Of a DNA stretch of 64,000 bases, positions 52,964 to 60,049 are shown piece after piece. Position numbers and translations under genes: made by a program. Numbering within the stretch: the stretch's first letter is position 1; every line of letters starts with the position of its first letter. The notes under the pieces were generated by a model that saw nothing but the letters and a program-made list of their open reading frames with translations, did not search any database and had not been told where the DNA came from. The stretch is from an uncultured Oscillospiraceae bacterium (GTDB lineage Bacteria > Bacillota > Clostridia > Oscillospirales > Oscillospiraceae), in assembly GCA_934636865.1 (NCBI GenBank), contig CAKUBI010000003.1, positions 1-64,000 of the forward strand, in the 5' to 3' direction.

Positions 52964-54199
52964 ATGACGGATTCTCTGCGCGCTCAGGGCGAACAGATCG
53001 TGCGCGGCGCGCTCCGCGCCGTGCTGCCGGACGAAGCGGTGCGCCGCGCGCTCAAGGACGCGCGCTTCCCCGGGCGGGTGTTTCTCGTAGCGGCGGGCAA
53101 GGTCGCCTGGCAGATGGCAAGCGTGGCGCGCGAAGCGCTCCCCGCGATCGCAGGCGGCGTGGTCGTCACCAAGTACGGCCACGTCAAAGGCGAAATCGAC
53201 GGCGTCGCCTGCTATGAGGGCGGGCACCCCGTCCCGGATGAAAACTCGCTGCGCGGCACGCGCGCCGCGCTCGCGCTGACCGGGCACCTCCGCGCGGATG
53301 ATACGGTGCTTTTCCTGCTCTCGGGCGGCGGCAGCGCGCTTTTCGAGCAGCCGCTCCTGCCGCTTGCAGAGCTGCAGGACATCACGAGCCAGCTCCTTGC
53401 CGCCGGGGCGGACATTGTGGAGATCAACACCATCCGCAAGCGCCTGTCGGGCGTCAAGGGCGGGCGCTTCGCCGCGCACTGCGCGCCCGCGCAGGTCTGT
53501 GCCATCGTGCTGAGCGACATCGTCGGCGACCCGCTCGACATGATTGCCTCCGGCCCCGCGTGCCCCGACCGCTCCACCTGCGCGCAGGCGCGCGCCATTG
53601 CGGAGAAGTACGCGCTCCGCTTATCGGCGCAGGCAAGGGCGCTGCTGGACGCAGAGACGCCGAAGGCGCTTTTCAACGTGACGACGAAGATCACCGGCAG
53701 CGTGCGCGAGCTGTGCGCCGCGGCGGCGGACGAGTGCCGCGCGCTCGGCTACGAGCCGCTGCTGCTCACCGACCGGCTCACCTGCGAGGCGCGCGAGGCG
53801 GGCAGCTTCCTTGCCTCCGTCGCCCGCACGCACGCAAACGATGGGAAAAACCTCGCCTTCCTCGCGGGCGGCGAGACGGTCGTGCACCTCACGGGCAGCG
53901 GAAAAGGCGGGCGCAACCAGGAGCTCGCGCTCGCGGCGGCGCTCGGCATCGAGGGACTTTCGAACGCGCTCATTCTCTCCGCCGGGTCCGACGGCACGGA
54001 CGGCCCCACCGACGCAGCCGGCGGCATTGTGGACGGCGGCACGGCGGAAGCGATGCGCCTGCGCGGCGTCGATCCCGCGCAGGCCCTGCGCGATAACGAC
54101 TCTTACCGCGCCCTGCAAACAGCGGACGCACTGCTCATCACCGGCCCCACGGGTACGAACGTCAACGACGTTTCGCTTATTCTCCTGCGCGCGGAATAA
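52964..54199 (+). CDS. Glycerate 2-kinase (MOFRL family)
   Basis: A 411-residue protein of the DUF4147/MOFRL family (GckA/TtuD type). Conserved stretches are AAGKVAWQMA, the LLSGGGSALFEQP phosphate-binding loop, NTIRKRLSGVKGGR, and near the end LSAGSDGTDGPTDAAGG. It would phosphorylate D-glycerate to 2-phosphoglycerate. GGAGG precedes the ATG, 14 bp after the LytTR gene, so it lies in the same transcript. This hints that the signal or TAXI substrate may be connected to glycerate or a related hydroxy acid. Confidence 0.88.
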   Translation: MTDSLRAQGEQIVRGALRAVLPDEAVRRALKDARFPGRVFLVAAGKVAWQMASVAREALPAIAGGVVVTKYGHVKGEIDGVACYEGGHPVPDENSLRGTRAALALTGHLRADDTVLFLLSGGGSALFEQPLLPLAELQDITSQLLAAGADIVEINTIRKRLSGVKGGRFAAHCAPAQVCAIVLSDIVGDPLDMIASGPACPDRSTCAQARAIAEKYALRLSAQARALLDAETPKALFNVTTKITGSVRELCAAAADECRALGYEPLLLTDRLTCEAREAGSFLASVARTHANDGKNLAFLAGGETVVHLTGSGKGGRNQELALAAALGIEGLSNALILSAGSDGTDGPTDAAGGIVDGGTAEAMRLRGVDPAQALRDNDSYRALQTADALLITGPTGTNVNDVSLILLRAE

Positions 54200-54200
54200 C

Positions 54201-54240
54201 AAAAAACGCAGCCCGGAATGATCCGGGCTGCGTTTCCATT
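54201..54240. terminator. Bidirectional terminator
   Basis: AAACGCAGCCCGGA (54204-54217) and TCCGGGCTGCGTTT (54222-54235) form a perfect stem between the convergent glycerate kinase and aminotransferase genes. Confidence 0.85.
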
Positions 54241-54248
54241 TTGTCTTT

Positions 54249-55373
54249 TTACGCGAGCGTTTCGGCAAATTCTGCCAGCGCGGCAAGGCCGTCTTTGAGC
54301 GTCTGCTGATCGCAGGCGTAGCCGATGCGCATGCTGTGGGGCTGCTCGAAGCAGTCGCCCGGCGTGACGAACGCGCCGGTCGCATGGTACATCCGCTTGC
54401 AGAAGTCGTAGGAGGGGATGTCGAAATCGTAATAGACGAGCGCAGTCGTGCCCGCCTGGGGCTTGGTGTAATAAAAGTGCGGATGCTCCCGCACCCAGGC
54501 ATCGAGGATGGCGAGGTTTTTGCGCACGATGGCCTGATTGCGGCGGATCATTTTGTCTCTGTGGCGCAGGGCGAGGGACGCCGCCGCGTCGTCGAACATG
54601 CCGCAGCTGATGAGATCGTAGTCGCGGTGGGACAAAAAGGCCGCGAGCGCATCTTTGTCGTGCGTGGCGATCCAGCCCATGCGAAGCCCCGCAAGCGAAA
54701 ACACCTTCGACATGCTGCTCACGGAAATGCCCTTTTCGTAGAGATCCGCGATGGACTCGCACCAGCCATCCTCCTGCGTCAGGTGGCGGTAGACCTCGTC
54801 GCAGAGGATGTACGCATCCACGCTCCGCGCGATCTCGACGATCTGCTCTAAAAGCTCCCTGCTCATCAGCGCGCCGGTGGGGTTATTGGGGTTGTTGATG
54901 CAGATCATCTTCGTCTCCGGCGTGACGAGCGCCTTGAGCTCATCGAGGTCCGGCAGGTAGCTGTTCTCCTGCTTTAAGTGCATGATGGCGACCTCCGCGC
55001 CGATGGACGCGGGGATGGAATAGAGCTGCTGATAGGTCGGCATGATGCTCACCACACGCTCGCCCGCGGAGATGAGCGAGCAGAACACATGATGGTTCGC
55101 GCCCGCCGCGCCGTGCGTCAGCACGACCTCCCCGGGCTTCACCGTATGGTAGAGCCCGCAGACGCCCTCGCGCAGACCGTCGCTTCCCCAGATATCGCCG
55201 TAGGTCAGGCGGCGGGCGCAGAAGTCCTTCAAAAATGCATCTTTATCCTTGCCCGTCAGGGCGAACAGCTCGTCGAGCGAGACAGAGTCCACGCACGTCT
55301 CGGCGATGTTGTAGCGCGCGCCGACCTCGTATTCGTTCATCCACTCCTCCACGGCAAACGGCTTGATGTTCAT
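54249..55373 (-). CDS. PLP-dependent class I/II aminotransferase
   Basis: A 374-residue fold type I enzyme. The PLP lysine is K223 in SMSKVFSLAGLRMGW. NNPNNPTGALM and CDEVYRHL carry the cofactor-binding Asn and Asp/Tyr residues. The sequence resembles aminotransferases related to capreomycidine synthase and MalY-type proteins, so a beta-lyase or unusual transaminase role is also possible. It has a 140-nt structured leader with a terminator. AAAGGAG precedes the ATG. Confidence 0.82.
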   Translation of the reverse strand: MNIKPFAVEEWMNEYEVGARYNIAETCVDSVSLDELFALTGKDKDAFLKDFCARRLTYGDIWGSDGLREGVCGLYHTVKPGEVVLTHGAAGANHHVFCSLISAGERVVSIMPTYQQLYSIPASIGAEVAIMHLKQENSYLPDLDELKALVTPETKMICINNPNNPTGALMSRELLEQIVEIARSVDAYILCDEVYRHLTQEDGWCESIADLYEKGISVSSMSKVFSLAGLRMGWIATHDKDALAAFLSHRDYDLISCGMFDDAAASLALRHRDKMIRRNQAIVRKNLAILDAWVREHPHFYYTKPQAGTTALVYYDFDIPSYDFCKRMYHATGAFVTPGDCFEQPHSMRIGYACDQQTLKDGLAALAEFAETLA

Positions 55374-55391
55374 GGTAAAATCTCCTTTTTC

Positions 55392-55467
55392 TTAAAAAAG
55401 TAAAGGCACCCGCGACCCAGCCTTATCCGGAATTTTCCGGAATACCTGCGGCTCAGTCGTGGATGCC
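55392..55467 (-). terminator. Leader terminator upstream of the aminotransferase gene
   Basis: On the minus strand GGCATCC-A-CGACT (55455-55467) pairs with GGGTCG-C-GGGTGCC (55405-55418), followed by TTTACTTTTTT. The loop contains a second hairpin (TCCGGAA/TTCCGGA). Upstream CTGCGG (55475-55480) could pair with CCGCAG in the loop (55446-55451) and compete. It behaves like a riboswitch or attenuator of unassigned class. Confidence 0.6.
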
Positions 55468-55519
55468 CGTTCCCCCGCAGCCGGTGCCGCGGGAAGCATT
55501 TTTATATCAATTGCTTTGT

Positions 55520-55547
55520 ATTATAATCCAGATTTTCAAAATGTCAA
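55520..55547 (-). promoter_or_regulatory. Promoter of the aminotransferase leader
   Basis: TTGACA (55542-55547), 16 nt, TATAAT (55520-55525) on the minus strand, both consensus. The RNA starts near 55513. Confidence 0.75.
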
Positions 55548-55571
55548 GAGAGAATTTATCAGGTTTTGGCG

Positions 55572-57044
55572 TTACATTTTCTGAATAATTTTAGCCAAGG
55601 CCTGTACGCCCTCTTCCATCTCCTTGTAAGTAAGATATCCATACGTCAACCGGATAGAGGAAGAATGCCCGTGATCATATACTCCGCCGGGCATAATCAG
55701 GAGCTTTTCCTTGAGCGCAAGATTGAAGAGTTTTTCCGCCGAGACGCGGTTCTTGAGCCGCACCCAGACAAAGAAGCTGCCGCTCGGGACGTTCCATTCG
55801 GCAAATTCGGAAAAATACTTTTCCAGCAGCTGCATCATAAAGTCGCGCCGCTCGGTGAGCTGACTGCGAATGTTCTGCACGCCCTTTTCGTAAAGGCCGG
55901 TACGCAGCAGTTCCTCGGCGACCTGCTGCGTCAAAACGCTCACGCCGTAGTCTATCTGCATTTTCACATCCGCAAGGCGCTGCACGACCGCTTCGGGCCC
56001 TACAAGCCAGCCAAGGCGCAGCCCCGGCGCAAAGCATTTCGACAGTGAGCTGATATACACGACATTACCGTACTCGTCGAGCGATTTGATCGGCGGGGGC
56101 GGCGGCGCATCGAGCCACAGGTCCCGGAATACGTCGTCCTCAATGACGGGAAGGTGCATCTCGTTGCAGTATTGCAGGAGCTTTTTCCGGCGCGGCCTCG
56201 GCATAACGATGCCCGTGGGGTTCTGGAAGGTCGGAATGGTGTAGAGCAGGGCATGGTCGGGATTGTTCTGCGTCTCGCGCGACATCCAGGGAAGCAGGCC
56301 GTCCTCGTCCATCGGCATGCTGCAAAGGCGCGCGCCGACGGACTGAAAGATATTCAGCGAGCTCAAGTAGGAGGGCGTTTCCACATAAACTTTAGAAGCC
56401 GGCTGCACGATACCTGTGGAAATGAGCTGCAGCGCCTGCAATGCGCCCGAAACGATCAGGATACAGGAGATCGGCACATCAATGCCGATCTTTTGCAGCT
56501 GGCGGCGCAGCGCTTCGCGCAGGCTCGGAAGCCCCAATGGATCCGGATAGTTCATAAAGAGATCCCTGTCGCCGACCGAAAGATTTGCAAGCACCTGCTT
56601 GGCGATACCGGTCTGCATCAGGTCCGGCGACAGCTCTCCCGTGCTCATGCGGATGATGCCTTCTTCAAATTCAAGGTGGTTGACCATCTGCACGGTCGGT
56701 ACGTTCGGGCGGAAGCTGCCGCCGCGGATATAGCTCTGCCAGTCGGGCGCTTTATCCTGCATCAGCAGCGACCAGCTGCCGCTGGCAATGCGCGTTCCGC
56801 CGCCGTAGCTGCTCTCGATAAGCCCAAGGGATGCAAGCTCGTCCATTGCCTCAACAATGGTGCTGCGATTCACGCCGAAAATCTCTGAAAGCTTGCGCTG
56901 CGAAGGCAGCGTCTGTCCGCTGCCCCAGTCGCCGGAGGAAATGCGGCGGCTGATATAGGAAACGATCTGCGCGTAGATCGGCTCCTTGGACTGCCGGTCC
57001 GGCTTCCAGTCGATCGTTACCAGCTTCTGCTTCTGTCCCTGCAC
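55572..57044 (-). CDS. MocR/PdxR-type regulator (GntR HTH + aminotransferase fold)
   Basis: A 490-residue regulator. Residues ~20-90 are a GntR winged helix (EPIYAQIVSYISRRISSGDW, LPSQRKLSEIFGVNRSTIVEA). The remainder is a class I aminotransferase-like domain with the PLP lysine K336 in ISSLSKCFAPGLRLGW and YTIPTFQNPTG. Such proteins sense PLP or an amino compound. The start codon is GTG at 57044 behind GAGGTGAGAGG. A promoter with a TTGGTTG motif over its -35 lies upstream. It is next to an SDR and two amidohydrolase genes whose control region carries the same motif, so it is their likely regulator. Confidence 0.9.
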   Translation of the reverse strand: MQGQKQKLVTIDWKPDRQSKEPIYAQIVSYISRRISSGDWGSGQTLPSQRKLSEIFGVNRSTIVEAMDELASLGLIESSYGGGTRIASGSWSLLMQDKAPDWQSYIRGGSFRPNVPTVQMVNHLEFEEGIIRMSTGELSPDLMQTGIAKQVLANLSVGDRDLFMNYPDPLGLPSLREALRRQLQKIGIDVPISCILIVSGALQALQLISTGIVQPASKVYVETPSYLSSLNIFQSVGARLCSMPMDEDGLLPWMSRETQNNPDHALLYTIPTFQNPTGIVMPRPRRKKLLQYCNEMHLPVIEDDVFRDLWLDAPPPPPIKSLDEYGNVVYISSLSKCFAPGLRLGWLVGPEAVVQRLADVKMQIDYGVSVLTQQVAEELLRTGLYEKGVQNIRSQLTERRDFMMQLLEKYFSEFAEWNVPSGSFFVWVRLKNRVSAEKLFNLALKEKLLIMPGGVYDHGHSSSIRLTYGYLTYKEMEEGVQALAKIIQKM

Positions 57045-57094
57045 AGCCCTCTCACCTCGTTTTTGTTCAGCATATCCGTCAGGTTCTTTCCAGT

Positions 57095-57127
57095 ATCATA
57101 CCTTTTTTCCCCGTCCAAGTCAACCAA
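57095..57127 (-). promoter_or_regulatory. Promoter of the MocR-type gene with TTGGTTG motif
   Basis: TTGACT (57118-57123), 17 nt, TATGAT (57095-57100) on the minus strand. TTGGTTG (57121-57127) overlaps the -35 box, consistent with autoregulation. A further copy of the motif lies at 57262-57268 on the plus strand. Confidence 0.6.
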
Positions 57128-57180
57128 AAATGCGTAAAGGCTTTTTCCTTTCCTGCCCGTTGATTTTACAAAACAAGCGT

Positions 57181-57223
57181 AAAAAAGTGATAAGACCGGC
57201 CATAAACGAGCCGGTCTTATCAC
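57181..57223 (-). terminator. Terminator of the SDR transcript
   Basis: GTGATAAGACCGGC (57210-57223, minus strand) pairs with GCCGGTCTTATCAC (57187-57200), followed by TTTTTT on the minus strand. Confidence 0.88.
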
Positions 57224-57271
57224 CATATGAGATAAAATTTTAGAGAGAGGATATCACTGATTTGGTTGGTC

Positions 57272-58087
57272 TTAGCTGCACCTGCCGCCGTCAACGACGA
57301 AGCTGCCGCCGGTGGCGTAGCAGCTCATGTCGCTTGCAAGAAAGAGGAAGGTGTAGGCGATCTGCTCCGCCGTGCCGATGCGCCGGAGCGGGCGGTAGTC
57401 GCCGCAGGAGGCGATAAAAGTGTCGAACGCAGCCTGCTCCTCGGGCGTCTTCGGGTCGCCGGTCGTGATCCTGCCGGTCTGCAGGCCCTCCGAGATGAGC
57501 ATGGGCGTAAGGATATCTCCGGGACAGACGCAGTTGACGCGGATGTTGTACTTGCCGAAATCCACGGCCATGCCGCGCGTGAGCGCCGCCACGCCGCCCT
57601 TGACGGCATTGTACGGGGCCGCGTCGGGCACGCCCTTGATCGCTGCGCCGGAGGCGGTGTTGACGATCACGCCGCCGCCCTCTTTGATCATGATGGGCAC
57701 CGCATGCTTGGAGAAGAGGAAGGTGCCCTTCAGGCCGATGTCCATGCAGCGGTCCCATTCCTCCACGGTGGTGTCGAGCACGGTCTTGCGCACGATGATG
57801 CCCGCGTTATTGACGAGGATATCGATATGGCCGAAGGCCTGCATCACGGCCTCGACGGTCTTCTTCACATCGTCCTCGCTCGTCACATCGCACTTGAACG
57901 CCTGTGCCCTGGCGCCGAGCGCGCAGAGCTTGCCGGCCTCTTCGGCGCATTTGTCGCTCACGTCGACCATCGCCACCGCCGCGCCGTACCTGGCGTAGAG
58001 CTGGGCGATGGCAAGGCCGATGCCCTGGCCCGCGCCGGTGATGATGGCCGTCTTCCCTTCAAGGGAGATGAACTTGTCCTGGATCAT
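57272..58087 (-). CDS. Short-chain dehydrogenase/reductase
   Basis: A 271-residue classical SDR. The cofactor motif TGAGQGIG is at residues 17-24, NNAG at 93-96, and the catalytic Tyr-Lys pair is Y159/K163 in PYNAVKGG. VDVSDK after strand two suggests NAD rather than NADP. It ends with the usual GGSFVVDGG. AAGGAGG precedes the ATG. It lies 32 bp after the amidohydrolase gene on the same strand, so it probably oxidises or reduces the same pathway's intermediate. Substrate unknown. Confidence 0.9.
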   Translation of the reverse strand: MIQDKFISLEGKTAIITGAGQGIGLAIAQLYARYGAAVAMVDVSDKCAEEAGKLCALGARAQAFKCDVTSEDDVKKTVEAVMQAFGHIDILVNNAGIIVRKTVLDTTVEEWDRCMDIGLKGTFLFSKHAVPIMIKEGGGVIVNTASGAAIKGVPDAAPYNAVKGGVAALTRGMAVDFGKYNIRVNCVCPGDILTPMLISEGLQTGRITTGDPKTPEEQAAFDTFIASCGDYRPLRRIGTAEQIAYTFLFLASDMSCYATGGSFVVDGGRCS

Positions 58088-58119
58088 TGCAGAAATTACC
58101 TCCTTGATTTTCTGTATCG

Positions 58120-59736
58120 TTATTTTCTGATGTAGACTTCTTTTCCGCCGAGGACCGTGCGCTCGACCTGCGCCTGCAGCAGCTCCGGCGCGGGGATGGT
58201 GAAGATATCGCGGTCGAACACGGCAAAGTCGGCGAGCTTGCCGGTCTCGATGGTGCCCTTGATATCCTCTTCAAACGAGGCGTAGGCGGGATTTTTCGTA
58301 TAAAGGCTCACCGCCTCATAGCGCGTCAGGCGCTCCTGCGGCTGCCAGCCCTCGGGAAGATAGCCGTCGTAGCCGCTGCGCGTCTCCACGGCGTAAACGC
58401 CGACAAGGGGATTTAAATTCTCGCACGGCAGATCGGACGAGCCGCACAGCCGCTGCCCAAGGCCCATGAGCGTTTTCCACGCAAAAAGATACGGCGCACG
58501 CTCGCCCACGCGATCATCGCTCCAATGGATATTGGTGGACACGTAGCCGGGCTGCATATCGATGAGCATCGGCATCTCGCGCAGGAGCGCGATGATGCTG
58601 TCGTTGATGAGCGAGCAGTGCGTCAGACGGAAGCGGACCTCGTCCCAGGGGCGCGGGTTCGCGTCATGCGCGCGCTTGAGCGCAAGCAGCGTCATCTCGC
58701 AGGCCTTGTCGCCGATGGCGTGCACGGCCGTCTGCAGGCGGCGGTCGTAGGCCTCCTTGACCATCCTGTCGAGCTCCTCCTGGCTGTAGTGGCAGGCGCC
58801 GGTGCTGCCGGGATCGTCGGCATAGGGCCGGGTCATCAGCGCCGTGCGCCCGCCGAGCGAGCCGTCCGTGTAGATCTTATAAAAGCCGTACTTGACCATC
58901 TCGTCGCCAAGGCCCGTGCGGATATTGCAGCCGGGCATCTCGTCGTCGCCGATGTAGATGCGCGCCGTCAGGCGGCCGGCGTCGCGCAGGTCCTGATAAA
59001 GACTCGTCTGCTCGAAGAGGTTGCAGAGCTTTCCCTGAATGGGATGAACGCTCGTGATACCGTAGGAATTGGCGCGGTGCAGCGCTTCGACCACGGCGTC
59101 TTTGAGCTCTTCGTCACTCAGATCGGCACCGTCGGTGATGGCGTTGACGAGCGCGGCGGCCTCTCGCTCCTGCATGCAGCCGGTCAATTCGCCGTTTTCA
59201 TCACGTTCGATGCCAGGGGGGACGTCATCTTTGTCAAATATTCCGCCCTTTTCAAGAGCCAGCGAATTTGCTATATTGATATGCAGACAATACCGCGTAA
59301 TTATGACAGGATTCGCGGGTGCGGCTTCGTCAAGGTCCCAGCGCGTCGGCAGGCGCTGTTCGGCAAACCTCGTCTGGTCGAAGCCGCTGCCGAGAGTGAG
59401 CCTGCCCGGCGCGGTCCTTTCCGCCTGCGCGCGGATGCGTTCCTTCACCTCGCCAATCGAGCGCGCGTCGGTCAGATCGACCTTCAAAAGGCCGCGCGCA
59501 TAGGTCTGCACGTGCTCGTGGTCGTCGATCAGGCCCGGCAGCACGCATTTTCCGTGCAGATCGACGATCTCGGCGTCCGGCCAGATACCGCTCTCCCTTC
59601 CCGCGCGGATGAGGCGTATCGCTTCGCCGCTGCTGCCGCAGTAGAAGAACCTTCCGTTTTCAATAATGAAAGCTTCGACCGTGTCCTTTTCATTTTTCAT
59701 TGTATAAACCTTCGCATTGACGTACGCTTTTGCCAT
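58120..59736 (-). CDS. YtcJ-like metal-dependent amidohydrolase (copy 1)
   Basis: A 538-residue cytoplasmic amidohydrolase of the YtcJ/AepA group (Amidohydro_3). The N-terminal metal motif is DDHEH (H73, H75) after CVLPGLI. Mid-protein DGSLGGRTALM carries the family lysine/aspartate region, AVHAIGDKACEM a metal histidine, and GSSDLPCENLNPL the catalytic aspartate. It is a clear paralogue of the plus-strand gene at 60050. GGGAGG precedes the ATG. It is transcribed with the downstream SDR and lies across from the second copy. YtcJ-like enzymes hydrolyse amides or cyclic amides, but natural substrates are mostly unknown. Confidence 0.85.
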   Translation of the reverse strand: MAKAYVNAKVYTMKNEKDTVEAFIIENGRFFYCGSSGEAIRLIRAGRESGIWPDAEIVDLHGKCVLPGLIDDHEHVQTYARGLLKVDLTDARSIGEVKERIRAQAERTAPGRLTLGSGFDQTRFAEQRLPTRWDLDEAAPANPVIITRYCLHINIANSLALEKGGIFDKDDVPPGIERDENGELTGCMQEREAAALVNAITDGADLSDEELKDAVVEALHRANSYGITSVHPIQGKLCNLFEQTSLYQDLRDAGRLTARIYIGDDEMPGCNIRTGLGDEMVKYGFYKIYTDGSLGGRTALMTRPYADDPGSTGACHYSQEELDRMVKEAYDRRLQTAVHAIGDKACEMTLLALKRAHDANPRPWDEVRFRLTHCSLINDSIIALLREMPMLIDMQPGYVSTNIHWSDDRVGERAPYLFAWKTLMGLGQRLCGSSDLPCENLNPLVGVYAVETRSGYDGYLPEGWQPQERLTRYEAVSLYTKNPAYASFEEDIKGTIETGKLADFAVFDRDIFTIPAPELLQAQVERTVLGGKEVYIRK

Positions 59737-59757
59737 GGGATCCTCCCTTCCTGCTCT

Positions 59758-59799
59758 GACCCGCCAGGCTGTGTCCGACCGGACACAGTCCGGTGGGTC
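59758..59799 (-). other. Large hairpin in the leader of amidohydrolase copy 1
   Basis: An imperfect ~19-bp stem (CTGTGTCCG core) lies at the start of the minus-strand mRNA, just before the ribosome binding site. On the opposite strand it is followed by TTCTGCTTTTTTG, so it could also stop plus-strand transcription. Confidence 0.6.
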
Positions 59800-59816
59800 T
59801 TCTGCTTTTTTGTGTA

Positions 59817-59961
59817 ATTATACCAGCAAAAGCGGATAGCTTCCACAACCAAGCCGGCCGCAATGCCCCAACCAACCATCCATTTACTCCACTGTGCTAA
59901 ATTTGGTTGGCATCAATTAACTCGTTTGGTTGTGTTCATTTTCTCAATTACGCATTAACAT
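59817..59961. promoter_or_regulatory. Mirror-image TTGGTTG operators between the amidohydrolase genes
   Basis: CAACCAA occurs at 59846-59852 and 59869-59875; TTGGTTG at 59903-59909 and 59926-59932. Each pair has a 23-bp period and the pairs point apart. Candidate -10 boxes lie symmetrically 23 nt outside: TATAAT on the minus strand (59817-59822) and TAACAT on the plus strand (59956-59961). Neither has a good -35, as expected for activated promoters. Direct repeats of this kind are typical for MocR proteins. A second plus-strand TATAAT is at 60009-60014. Confidence 0.65.
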
Positions 59962-60049
59962 AAGTGACACAAAAAGTTGAATTGTCAAAGAACCAATGAG
60001 TTAAAATGTATAATTTCTGAACATCCGTAAAAAAGGAGGATGATCGAAA

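Noticed and set aside
55405..55467. TPP riboswitch before the aminotransferase
   Set aside because: Only the GGATAA-type loop resembles it; the CUGAGA core with its P3 stem is not formed.
55475..55500. T-box-like GGTGCCGCGGGAAGC on the plus strand
   Set aside because: No gene follows on that strand, and the rest of a T-box leader is missing; it lies in a minus-strand leader.
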